The notes under the pieces are model-generated. The model saw only the letters and a list, made by a program, of their open reading frames with translations. It was not told the DNA's origin and ran no database searches. This document shows positions 1 to 7,335 of a stretch of DNA of 51,779 bases, one piece after another; positions within the stretch are counted from its first letter, which is position 1, and every line of letters starts with the position of its first letter. The stretch covers positions 1-51,779 of the forward strand of contig SLGK01000265.1 in NCBI GenBank assembly GCA_007123775.1. Direction: 5' to 3'. The translations under genes were made by a program, and so were the position numbers. Source of the stretch: Anaerolineae bacterium. GTDB taxonomy: Bacteria > Chloroflexota > Anaerolineae > Promineifilales > Promineifilaceae.

Positions 1-114
1 CTCAAAAACTACGACATAACGGTAGGAAATTCTCAAAAACTGCGGAACAGTTGTCTCAAAAACTGTGGAATAGCTAACTACTTGAACGAGAGGCTATTCT
101 CAAAAATTACGGAA
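1..114 (+). repeat. Four irregularly spaced direct repeats, transposon-end-like
   Basis: Four copies of a 16-base unit close to CTCAAAAACTGCGGAA start at 1, 32, 55 and 99, so the spacings are 31, 23 and 44 bases. The copies differ at one to four positions. Irregular arrays of short transposase-binding repeats are typical of the ends of IS21-like and Tn7/Tn5053-like elements. The interior of such an element would lie left of the window. A 14-base match to the second copy occurs inverted at 49835-49850. No transposase gene is visible, so the assignment is inference. Confidence 0.45.
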
Positions 115-153
115 TCCTACAAAACTCGACACGAACAAAACAGCTTGCTGCTA

Positions 154-1689
154 TCACATGCCAAACAGGCCGTACAAAACGCCAATCAAACCAACCAGGG
201 CTAAGATATAGACCGGTAGGCGCGGCATTTCCCCGTCATTTTCCATGGCATGGCCAAACAAGAAAAAGACAAGTGGGTGAACCAAAAACGGCATGGCAAA
301 GACGAAAGCGATTAACTCCGCCGCCTCCGCGCCAAACATACCCTCCTGAATGGCCGCAAACAAGCCGAAGTGGGAGAGCGCTGAACTTTTGGCCAGGCCC
401 ACATAGGCCAATGGCTGCCCGGCCAACAGCAACAACCCCAGAAAAACCGCCATAAATTGCCAGCCGAGCGAAAAGAACATCAACCCGGACACTTCACCCC
501 GCTCGCTGCCGTTAGCCTGGCGAATTGTGCGGAAGGCGACGGCCACCATGGCTACCCCGGCCAGGCCGACTACGGCAATAGGCACAACCAGCATACTGCC
601 CTGCTCCAGGCTCAAGGCCAGCAGTGAAAAGACAAAAATGTGGCCAAAGAAGGGGATATTGATCATTACCGGGGCACGACGGGCTGCTTCGTCGCCAAAG
701 TCACCGGCCGTGCAGGCTCCGGTCAGGCCGGCATGGGACAAAGCACCGGCCATGCCAGGGGCTAAATTGCGAATATTGGCGGTGCGGGCTAACAGGATTA
801 GAGCTGAAATACCGCCAAACATCCACAGAACCTGCCCGAAGAAACCATACATCAAGGTAGGAGCGATGCCCTCTAATGCCAGCGTACCACTGATGAGCGA
901 GCCACCAACCAGGAAATTGGCTGCCAGAATGATCGGAATACCGGCGAATAGCAGGCAGCGAATGGTTGGCCCATGCTTTAGCCGATAGAACGCCATACCT
1001 AACCCAGAGGCAATGAGCATGACGAAGAAGATTTGAGGCAGGGCAATCAAGGGACGGACCCAAACCGAAACGTAATAGCCGACCATTAAAATCAAGACCA
1101 GACCTATGATTTCAACCAGGCCGCGGCGCAGGTAGGCTTGTTTATTGTCAATAATGGCCCGGTTATCAATCAAAATGACAGAAAGTATCAGACCAAAGTA
1201 GGCAATGAGCGGGTAGAAGCGGCCTAACTCATCGGTCGGGCTTAGGCCCAGCAAAAATTTGGTCATGGCTTCAATGCCCAACAGCAAGAAAAACGAGCGG
1301 ACGATAAACACCAGATGGGTACGGGCCGTACCCAACACTACTTCATCCAGGCAGTAAGTTACCGAATTATCTGGCGGCACAGTGTTTTTGGAAAAAACGC
1401 GCCGCAGTTGTTGCCCACCGACAAAAAAGGTGGCGGCCAGAGCGATAATCGTAGTTCGGCTAAGAATGTTGATCAGGGAGAAGTCGGGTAAACCGGGTGT
1501 AGAGACGCCCGAACTGGTCAGCACAAAGCCCATGACCAGGCCGAAAATAACGATGATCAAAATAGGTGAATAGCGCGTGCCGGCGACAACTGTACGGGCA
1601 ATCAACACCATAGGCACCAGGATAAAAAGCGACCACCAAAATTGATTCAGAAATTGGAAATGGTCGGGAGAAGTTAACGCTGAGTCCAC
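154..1689 (-). CDS. Polytopic membrane protein, transporter-like
   Basis: This encodes a very hydrophobic protein of about 511 residues with roughly 12-14 membrane segments and short loops, the general build of a secondary transporter or permease. I chose the GTG at 1687-1689 because AGGAG (1697-1701 on the plus strand as its complement) sits eight bases upstream; the longer TTG-initiated reading would place the start before that ribosome site. A polar loop around residues 315-335 with S-H-A-G-L-T-G-A-C-T-A-G-D-F-G-D is the most distinctive segment and may be functional. The overall build recalls GltS-type glutamate:sodium symporters, but it is about 100 residues longer and I do not see their signature, so I leave the family open. 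It is a single gene ending about 40 bases from the repeat array at the window edge. Confidence 0.7.
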   Translation of the reverse strand: MDSALTSPDHFQFLNQFWWSLFILVPMVLIARTVVAGTRYSPILIIVIFGLVMGFVLTSSGVSTPGLPDFSLINILSRTTIIALAATFFVGGQQLRRVFSKNTVPPDNSVTYCLDEVVLGTARTHLVFIVRSFFLLLGIEAMTKFLLGLSPTDELGRFYPLIAYFGLILSVILIDNRAIIDNKQAYLRRGLVEIIGLVLILMVGYYVSVWVRPLIALPQIFFVMLIASGLGMAFYRLKHGPTIRCLLFAGIPIILAANFLVGGSLISGTLALEGIAPTLMYGFFGQVLWMFGGISALILLARTANIRNLAPGMAGALSHAGLTGACTAGDFGDEAARRAPVMINIPFFGHIFVFSLLALSLEQGSMLVVPIAVVGLAGVAMVAVAFRTIRQANGSERGEVSGLMFFSLGWQFMAVFLGLLLLAGQPLAYVGLAKSSALSHFGLFAAIQEGMFGAEAAELIAFVFAMPFLVHPLVFFLFGHAMENDGEMPRLPVYILALVGLIGVLYGLFGM

Positions 1690-2009
1690 GAGGCAGCTCC
1701 TATAAATTGTTACAATTACCAAACCAAATCGGCCACCGGCAGGCGCAACCGGGCGATAACCTGAATTAGCCCAATCTTCAGCAAACGGCCGTAACTGTGT
1801 ATAAAGTAAAATGCGAAAATAGTATATCAGCGATCAGAAAACCAACACATGATTTCTGTCTAAACAAAACGTGATAGAAGTTCATATCATCCCATAACAC
1901 TTTCCAAAGAGCGCATCCTTTTCAACCAGAGACACTTGCGTCGCTACGTCTTTGCGCTACACTAAAAACGCCCAGTCAGCGGCACAAATCATAAATAAGG
2001 AAGTGGGTC
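1690..2009. other. Divergent intergenic region
   Basis: 320 bases separate two divergent genes. It holds one ACGGCCGT copy (1785-1792), an AT-rich stretch around 1800-1890, and a possible -10 (TACACT, 1959-1964) for the plus-strand gene. The segment around 1925-1965 with repeated TTGCG words resembles the short-motif intergenic repeats seen elsewhere here. I see no hairpin or RNA gene. Confidence 0.4.
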
Positions 2010-2453
2010 ATGAGTAATGAGCAAACAAGACGTGAGGAATTTCTCCAACTAATTCGCGGCAGCCTGCAGCGAGCAGAACAGGCGGTGGTGACATACCGGC
2101 GCCTGGACACCGGCTTGTTACTAGGCAGCATTGTGCTAGGTGCCCTATCGACAGCGTTAGCGGGTAGCATTGCTATTGCCGGTGAAGCGGCGACAACGCC
2201 ACTCGACGTACCTGAGGTGGCCAGCGGTTGGCAAATCATCTGCTTTGCCGTAGCCATCCTGGCCGCTGCGGCTACAATTTCCGGTTCAGTACACAAATCA
2301 TTTCGGGTTACGGAAAATCTGGCCAGCGCGGTAGCCTGCACCAGCTCAATGCGGTTCCTGGAGCTGTCTGTCACCCTGTCGGATGCCGATGTGGACAAGG
2401 CGGTCGCCGAATACCAACGGCTGCTGCGAGAACATGCCACTATTCTGGCTTAG
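2010..2453 (+). CDS. Small two-TM protein, SLATT/DUF4231-like build
   Basis: A 147-residue protein. It has a charged amphipathic N-terminal helix (about residues 5-30), two membrane helices (about 34-58 and 72-92) and a C-terminal helical tail of about 50 residues that looks soluble. An AAGGAAG ribosome site lies seven to thirteen bases before the ATG. The layout of helix, two TM segments and helix resembles SLATT-type and DUF4231 proteins, some of which act as pore-forming effectors, but I see no diagnostic motif and no partner gene (no SMODS, SLOG or reverse transcriptase) nearby. Treat it as a hypothetical membrane protein. It stands alone, 175 bases upstream of the FmdE-like gene. Confidence 0.6.
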   Translation: MSNEQTRREEFLQLIRGSLQRAEQAVVTYRRLDTGLLLGSIVLGALSTALAGSIAIAGEAATTPLDVPEVASGWQIICFAVAILAAAATISGSVHKSFRVTENLASAVACTSSMRFLELSVTLSDADVDKAVAEYQRLLREHATILA

Positions 2454-2531
2454 GCTATTCTGAATCCTCGCCCTATTGACCCCGGTCCCTTGCTGCTGAT
2501 AACGGCCGTTTCAGCCTGGCTTATTCGACGT

Positions 2532-2590
2532 TTGACATTGTAAAACATGAAGATAGTCATGACTTATGGCGGTACGTTTGCGCTTATAAT
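2532..2590 (+). promoter_or_regulatory. Candidate promoter and operator of the FmdE-like gene
   Basis: A perfect TATAAT lies at 2585-2590, 37 bases before the chosen ATG. A perfect 10-base palindrome AGTCATGACT (2555-2564) sits about 20 bases upstream, where a repressor or activator could bind, and a TTGACA occurs at 2532-2537. The TTGACA is too far from the TATAAT to be its -35 element, so the exact pairing is unclear. Confidence 0.4.
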
Positions 2591-2627
2591 TGTATAGTTG
2601 AATCATCACCGTATCAGGAGGTTCACT

Positions 2628-3278
2628 ATGACAAAGCGCATGACCACACTGCTAGAAGAATCTGCCGCCCAGCACAAGCATTTATGCCCGCGTCAGGTGC
2701 TGGGCGTTCGTATTGGCCTGGCTGGCGGTGCAGCCCTGGGCTTAGAATTGCCCCGACGTGATAAACGACTGCTCATCTTTACTGAAACAGATGGCTGCTT
2801 TGCTGATGGCCTGGCGGTTGCTACCGGCTGCACGATGGGCCGGCGTACGTTGCGTCTGGAAGATTATGGCAAAGTGGCAGCCACCTTTGTAGATATACGG
2901 ACGGAAAAGGGTGTCCGGGTAGCCCCACAACTCGATATTCGCGCTAAGGCCTATGCCTACGCACCTGGTGAGAAGAAACGCTACTTTGCCCAATTACACG
3001 GCTACCAGGCGATGCCTGATGCCGAATTGCTAACGATTGAGCCAGTTCGTCTGGCCATAGCGGTCAAAGAAATTGTTAGTCGAGCCGGGGTCCGCGTCAA
3101 CTGTGCCCGTTGCGGTGAGGAGATCATCAACGAGCGCGAGATTTACCACCAGGACCAACGCTACTGTCTGGCCTGTGTTCGACCGGCTTATTATATTCCT
3201 CTCTGCCCCCTTCCGTCAGAAACGGCCGACCTTTTATTCAAGGAGTTCCCCATGGGCGCAGCGCACCACGATAAATGA
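2628..3278 (+). CDS. FmdE-family protein with C-terminal zinc ribbon
   Basis: A protein of 216 residues. The N-terminal two thirds match the FmdE family, named for formylmethanofuran dehydrogenase subunit E: H-x-C-P-R-Q-V-L-G-x-R near residue 20, then E-T-D-G-C-F-A-D-G-L and T-G-C-T-M-G-R-R-T-L. The C-terminus holds a four-cysteine ribbon, C-A-R-C-G-E...C-L-A-C, as in many FmdE proteins. Start: the ATG at 2628 has AGGAGG six bases before it; a longer reading from a TTG at 2598 would swallow that site. In bacteria FmdE proteins are often found near molybdenum enzymes or molybdate transporters, which fits the DMSO-reductase-type operon about 4 kb away, but the exact role is not settled. The next gene begins 56 bases later on the same strand. 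Confidence 0.85.
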   Translation: MTKRMTTLLEESAAQHKHLCPRQVLGVRIGLAGGAALGLELPRRDKRLLIFTETDGCFADGLAVATGCTMGRRTLRLEDYGKVAATFVDIRTEKGVRVAPQLDIRAKAYAYAPGEKKRYFAQLHGYQAMPDAELLTIEPVRLAIAVKEIVSRAGVRVNCARCGEEIINEREIYHQDQRYCLACVRPAYYIPLCPLPSETADLLFKEFPMGAAHHDK

Positions 3279-3283
3279 AAATT

Positions 3284-3314
3284 ATCTGCGTTTATCCGCG
3301 TTAATCTGCGTCCT
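3284..3314 (+). repeat. Single-arm TCTGCG-type intergenic repeat
   Basis: Three spaced copies of ATCTGCG/ATCCGCG followed by TCC lie five bases after the FmdE stop codon. The same wording forms the right arm of the large hairpin at 22239-22309. Here only one arm exists, so it is not a terminator. It directly precedes the ribosome site of the next gene. Confidence 0.7.
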
Positions 3315-3334
3315 ATTTTCGAAGGAGTGTTTAC

Positions 3335-3649
3335 ATGACCGAAAAACCCAAAGCTCACCTACGTTTTCTGGATGAGTACCCCGACATTGCCGATGCCTAC
3401 CATCAATTAGCCGCAGCCGCCCATGATAACGGACCATTGGACGAGAAAACGCGTCTTTTGGTCAAACTGGGGTTGGCCATTGGTGACCGTCACGAAGGGG
3501 CCGTCCACGCCCATACACGCCGCGCCCTGGCAGCGGGCTGTACCCCGGAAGAGATTAAGCAAGTTGTTACGCTGGCGGTAACGTCTGTGGGGATGCCCAA
3601 TGCGGTGGCTGCCTACACCTGGGTCAACGATATTTTGCTGGCTGACTAG
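3335..3649 (+). CDS. Carboxymuconolactone decarboxylase/AhpD-family protein lacking CXXC
   Basis: A 104-residue all-helical protein of the CMD/AhpD family, which includes gamma-carboxymuconolactone decarboxylase and alkylhydroperoxidase-type proteins. The family core is visible: L-D-E-K-T-R-L-L-V-K-L-G-L-A-I, then the active-site helix, then G-C-T-P-E-E-I-K-Q-V-V-T-L-A. In redox-active members the active-site helix carries C-x-x-C-x-x-x-H; here the corresponding segment reads E-G-A-V-H-A-H-T-R-R-A, with no cysteine pair but two histidines. It is therefore unlikely to be a peroxidase. The start has a strong GAAGGAG site. It ends eight bases from the convergent ferredoxin gene and follows FmdE on the same strand, so the two may be cotranscribed. 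Confidence 0.85.
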   Translation: MTEKPKAHLRFLDEYPDIADAYHQLAAAAHDNGPLDEKTRLLVKLGLAIGDRHEGAVHAHTRRALAAGCTPEEIKQVVTLAVTSVGMPNAVAAYTWVNDILLAD

Positions 3650-3657
3650 AATTGAGA

Positions 3658-4842
3658 TCAACCTGTCTTAACCCGACCGGCAAAACCAGGCGGTATCAGT
3701 GAGCCGAACGGATTCCGGCGCCGAAACTCGCATACAGGACAGTAGCTTTGGCCAGCTTGAGCCAAAAAAGGACTGTGGCAGCGTTCGCAGGCGGTTGTCT
3801 CGCCTGATAGTAGCGTGACAACCGGACCCTCCCCCAAAAGTTGGTCCCACGTCGGGTTGTGGTCAACCGTGATGGCTTCAGACAGGCAAACATGCACACA
3901 TAGACTACAGCCAATGCAGTTTGGCGGTAGCAACTGGAGTCGGAATTCCTTCCCGTTGCCTTCAAAACGGAGGGCCTCTGTGGGACAGGCACGGGCACAG
4001 GCACCATTGGCTGAGCATTTGTTGTCGGCCACTGTGACTCTTGCCAGGCCTAGTCCGGTCAGGACCGGGCCGGGCAGAGCCGGATCAGGTTGTCCCATAC
4101 TGATTAACGCCGCCGTGGTCAAAAGGTGATTGGTAGCTGGCCAGGTCGTCTCATCACCTGCCAACCAGTCGAGGGTGGTACTGGTTGTGGTCTCTGGCAA
4201 ACCAAATAATGTGCGGCGTGAGACGGGGGGTACACTGGTTGGTCGTACCGGACGCCTGACCAGGTTCTCGCCTGCCAAAGGACCAGTACAGCGAATACGG
4301 CCGTTTTGCGGCCAATGTTTAGCGATTTGTTGCACGGCCGTTACCTGCTGCTCAATATTGCGGTATAAGGAACCCAGCGGGCAGTCGGCGCAGGCATCGG
4401 TACGCAGCACCAGCTCAGACAGACCCATTGCCAACAGCGCCAGATAAACGCCAGCCCCCAGGCCGGCCAGACAACCCCGGCTCATGAGCGCAGCATCTGT
4501 CTCTGGTAACCCTGTCTCCGCTTGCGGATGGGGGGCACAAATCAGCTCCAGACGTTTGCCCTTAAGATGCAGTACCTGCTTCAGTAGCGGCGTTATTTCA
4601 TCAGGGGCCTGATACGCCTGCACCGGACAAACGGGCAAACAGGCACGGCATTTAATGCAAACATCCTGCTGCAACGAAGGTGGCTGACCCGGCACAATTG
4701 CCGCTACCGGGCACATGTCGAAACAAGCGGCACAGTCCGACAGCTTGTCCCGCCTGTGGAGGCAGCGCTCCGGCTCCAGAAAAAGGCCGCCGGGCCGAGC
4801 GGTGGCCTCGGCTATCTGCTCCATCAGGGCGAGCAGGTTCAT
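3658..4842 (-). CDS. Multi-cluster 4Fe-4S protein of the Dms locus
   Basis: A soluble 394-residue protein with two ferredoxin regions. The N-terminus has C-x8-C-x2-C-x3-C-P followed by C-I-K-C-R-A-C-L-P-V-C-P (residues about 27-70). The C-terminal half has C-S-A-N-G-A-C-A-R-A-C-P and C-I-G-C-S-L-C-V-H-V-C (about 275-325), then a C-E-R-C...C-P-V-C pair near the end (about 355-378), probably a zinc ribbon. The middle, about residues 95-250, has a further cysteine group, D-A-C-A-D-C-P. Its start overlaps the end of the TorD-type chaperone gene by four bases, so the two are translationally coupled. Likely role: cytoplasmic electron transfer or maturation for the neighbouring molybdoenzyme. I see no signal peptide. 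The exact partner is not known to me. Confidence 0.8.
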   Translation of the reverse strand: MNLLALMEQIAEATARPGGLFLEPERCLHRRDKLSDCAACFDMCPVAAIVPGQPPSLQQDVCIKCRACLPVCPVQAYQAPDEITPLLKQVLHLKGKRLELICAPHPQAETGLPETDAALMSRGCLAGLGAGVYLALLAMGLSELVLRTDACADCPLGSLYRNIEQQVTAVQQIAKHWPQNGRIRCTGPLAGENLVRRPVRPTSVPPVSRRTLFGLPETTTSTTLDWLAGDETTWPATNHLLTTAALISMGQPDPALPGPVLTGLGLARVTVADNKCSANGACARACPTEALRFEGNGKEFRLQLLPPNCIGCSLCVHVCLSEAITVDHNPTWDQLLGEGPVVTLLSGETTACERCHSPFLAQAGQSYCPVCEFRRRNPFGSLIPPGFAGRVKTG

Positions 4843-5546
4843 ACGGGCACTCCGGCAGGCAGATCGGCCAGCGTGCGATCACGCAGTTCCAGCAGTGCGC
4901 CTTTGGTGAGCAGGGCAATGCCCCGGTAAAAATCGGTGCGGCTATGCTCCTCAACCAGCGCACACCAGTCAAAGGCCCATTTGAGCAGATGGTCGGTTAA
5001 AAATTGCTGCTGGGCGTGTAGTAAGGCGACCATCGTTTGCTGATCATTCTGTTCCAGGGCGATCAATCCTCGCCCGGCCAGATGAGACACAAAAGCGAGT
5101 TCCAGACCAATATGATCATCTGGCTCCTGATGCAGGTTGATCGGTTCCAGGCCAAAACGCCGATACCAGTGGCGAACGGCTAATGTTGATTCCTGAAAGG
5201 TCAGCCGCTCTTCGCCATAATAGACTGACTCGTATAGCGGCACCAACACCTTGGCCGGGCCGACAAAGAGGCCGGTGTAATCAGCCCGCAGTTGGGTCAG
5301 GCTCTCGTCGGGTGTAAGCGCGGCCTGATCGGTTTGCCACTGTTGTAGGTAGGTTAAGCCTTGCTTGACGGCCGATTGTTTTTCAGCAAACGGGACATCA
5401 TCAAACAAGCCCTCTTCACTGATGGTGTCCAGAAAATTCTGATCCGGGTAAGTATAAAGGAGCTTGCCCAAGAGGCCAAAGAGTAGCATTTCTCCGGTTA
5501 ATAGTGCGTGCCATTTTAGCCCGGCAGTGTGTCCGTTTTGTTTCAT
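4839..5546 (-). CDS. TorD/DmsD-family molybdoenzyme chaperone
   Basis: A 235-residue all-helical protein of the TorD/DmsD/NarJ chaperone family. These bind the Tat signal and apo form of the catalytic subunit and hold it in the cytoplasm until the Mo cofactor is inserted. The family signature is clear at about residues 140-155: E-P-D-D-H-I-G-L-E-L-A-F-V-S-H-L (E-P-x-D-H-x-x-x-E-L). A GGAG ribosome site precedes the ATG. The client is almost certainly DmsA at 7336-9942, which has a twin-arginine signal. The gene lies 232 bases downstream of dmsC, behind a terminator-like hairpin, so it may have its own promoter or depend on read-through. Confidence 0.9.
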   Translation of the reverse strand: MKQNGHTAGLKWHALLTGEMLLFGLLGKLLYTYPDQNFLDTISEEGLFDDVPFAEKQSAVKQGLTYLQQWQTDQAALTPDESLTQLRADYTGLFVGPAKVLVPLYESVYYGEERLTFQESTLAVRHWYRRFGLEPINLHQEPDDHIGLELAFVSHLAGRGLIALEQNDQQTMVALLHAQQQFLTDHLLKWAFDWCALVEEHSRTDFYRGIALLTKGALLELRDRTLADLPAGVPV

Positions 5547-5713
5547 GTTTTTCTCCTAAATATCCAGCGCTAACCCCAATGAGTCAGGATGGGTCAGGTC
5601 GACTTTCACTTCTGCCGTCAGAAGTGAGCTACTATCTTTCAGATTGTATCCAGACGGCTGTGGGGTAAACATTGTCAGAATCAATGGAAATCAGTGACAA
5701 AGGTAATAAAACA

Positions 5714-5748
5714 AACTGGGGACGTGCCGGTTTGACACCTCCCCAGTT
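5714..5748 (-). terminator. Terminator-like hairpin after dmsC
   Basis: Arms AACTGGGGA (5714-5722) and TCCCCAGTT (5740-5748) pair perfectly over nine bases with a 17-base loop. On the minus strand the hairpin is followed by a T-rich run (TTGTTTTATT). It lies about 30 bases after the dmsC stop and separates the cytochrome-DmsABC genes from the chaperone-ferredoxin pair. Confidence 0.6.
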
Positions 5749-5778
5749 AGTTATTTACGGATAAACGGCCGTTATATG

Positions 5779-6699
5779 CTAGATACCAACAGCCACAATA
5801 GTAGCATAGAACAGATAGCGACCCATCACTTCGGCTACAAGAACCAGCGCAAAAGCGGCATAAGCCAGGGTGACCAATGTCTGCTCCCGGCCCGGCGTGA
5901 TAGCGTTGCGATATAGGAACAGCGCAAACAGCCCCGCACCAATAAACACTAATGCCAGCCGCAAGCCAAACAGAAAGCCGAACTCTTCTACCAACAGGTT
6001 GGCGCTAGCCTGGGCCACCGGGCCGCCAGCCGACAGACTGGCAACGTAGAGCGGCATCATCACCAGCACCACGCCCAACAGCACAATAGAAAGCATGGCG
6101 ATCCAGCGCAGGCTGTCACGCAGCAGTTGTGCCTGGACTTCCAGATTCACATCTGGCTTGTTGCGTAAGATGGTATAGTTAGCCACAAAAGCAGCCCCAA
6201 TAGCCAGACCACCCAGCAAAAACGTGGTTATATAGAAAGAGATGAGCGTCACCGGCGTGTTCCAGGCGGGCTGCGCTTCTAACATATAGACCCTGGCCAT
6301 GGCATAAACCAGGCCCAACCCAACCAAGGCCGCCAACCAGGCAATCAGGTTACGAGCGGTAAAACTGGCCATATTTCGCCACTGCATGATGGCAAAAATA
6401 CCACCAAGAATGACAAAAATGACACCGAAAAAGATCTCCCAGCTCAACCAGGAAGAGCCTAAATTGGTGATGGCCAGATATGCATTGAGTGGACTGCCCA
6501 GATGGAACAATGAAGCAAGCATACCCAATATGAGTACCGGCCCTATAGCTAACAATGCTCGGTTACTGAGTTGGCTGGCCTCTGCTTCCCCGGCTTGCCG
6601 CAAAGCCACGAAGTGGACAATGCCCAGTATGACAAACGCACCCACAGACATCTGCGCCAGGATAGTAAAGGCAATCAAAGACCAATCATGCACATTCAT
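5779..6699 (-). CDS. dmsC: DmsC-type membrane anchor subunit
   Basis: A 306-residue protein with eight predicted membrane segments, the length and layout of DmsC, the quinol-oxidising anchor of DMSO reductase. The conserved pattern H-L-G-S-P-L-N-A-Y-L-A-I-T-N-L-G-S-S-W-L-S-W-E-I (about residues 66-90) matches DmsC proteins. It would take electrons from menaquinol and pass them to DmsB. The start ATG overlaps the end of dmsB by four bases and has GGAGG just upstream, so dmsB and dmsC are coupled. A second DmsC-like gene lies in the regulatory unit at 11354-12286. Confidence 0.88.
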   Translation of the reverse strand: MNVHDWSLIAFTILAQMSVGAFVILGIVHFVALRQAGEAEASQLSNRALLAIGPVLILGMLASLFHLGSPLNAYLAITNLGSSWLSWEIFFGVIFVILGGIFAIMQWRNMASFTARNLIAWLAALVGLGLVYAMARVYMLEAQPAWNTPVTLISFYITTFLLGGLAIGAAFVANYTILRNKPDVNLEVQAQLLRDSLRWIAMLSIVLLGVVLVMMPLYVASLSAGGPVAQASANLLVEEFGFLFGLRLALVFIGAGLFALFLYRNAITPGREQTLVTLAYAAFALVLVAEVMGRYLFYATIVAVGI

Positions 6700-7334
6700 G
6701 ACATCTCCTCCTTAGGCCCAATGATGCGGCCGGTTCCCTGCCCACTCCGTTGGGAATCTTTGTGGGGGGTAATAACCAGAGCCGGGGCGGTAATACGAGC
6801 TATCGGCAGCGGCTCAATCGCATCGACATTGCCATACTTGGCCTGCAGCTCACTCAATTCGCCAAATTCCAGCGCCCGCATGGGACACGAGGCGGTGCAG
6901 AATGGCTCTTCATTGTTTTCTAGAAGGTCTACACAAAGGTCACATTTGGTCATCAACCCGGCAGACTCATCATATTGCGGGGCACCGTAGGGGCAGGACC
7001 ACTCACAATAACGGCAGCCAATACACCGATCAGCATCAATCAGCACCACGCCATCCTCATTCCGCTTAAAAATAGCGAGCGAAGGACATACATACATACA
7101 AACTGGTTTGATACAGTGCATACAAGCGGCCGAAATAGAGTAGGCAAACATGCCGCTGGGGATCATCAAGTTTCTGTCTTCCGGATCAGGAATCCAGGAG
7201 CCACCCCCGTATTGGTGAACACGTCGCCAGTTAATGCCTACGGGGAGCGCGTTTTTTGACTTGCAGGCAATTACGCAAGCTTCACACCCATTGCAGGCGC
7301 TGGCATCGAAGTAAAAAGCTAATTGTTTTGCCAT
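6696..7334 (-). CDS. dmsB: DmsB-type four-cluster iron-sulfur subunit
   Basis: A 212-residue protein very close in pattern to DmsB of DMSO reductases. Four 4Fe-4S motifs are visible: C-N-G-C-E-A-C-V-I-A-C (about 14-24), C-M-H-C-I-K-P-V-C-M-Y-V-C-P, C-I-G-C-R-Y-C-E-W-S-C-P-Y-G-A-P-Q-Y, and C-D-L-C...C-T-A-S-C-P-M-R-A-L. The third and fourth clusters match the DmsB 'CPYGAPQY' and 'CP-RALDFG' signatures. It carries electrons between the anchor and DmsA. Strong GGGAGG ribosome site. It lies one base after dmsA and overlaps dmsC. Confidence 0.92.
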   Translation of the reverse strand: MAKQLAFYFDASACNGCEACVIACKSKNALPVGINWRRVHQYGGGSWIPDPEDRNLMIPSGMFAYSISAACMHCIKPVCMYVCPSLAIFKRNEDGVVLIDADRCIGCRYCEWSCPYGAPQYDESAGLMTKCDLCVDLLENNEEPFCTASCPMRALEFGELSELQAKYGNVDAIEPLPIARITAPALVITPHKDSQRSGQGTGRIIGPKEEMS

Positions 7335-7335
7335 G

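Noticed and set aside
1..114. CRISPR array at the left edge
   Set aside because: Repeats are only 16 bases, vary between copies and have spacings of 31, 23 and 44; there are no uniform spacers and no cas genes.
527..988. Long open frame opposite the transporter-like gene
   Set aside because: It mirrors the hydrophobic gene on the other strand, has no ribosome site and a low-complexity basic composition; many similar shadows lie opposite other genes and were left out.
154..1689. GltS sodium/glutamate symporter
   Set aside because: Similar hydrophobic layout, but longer and without recognisable GltS signature residues; left as an unassigned membrane protein.
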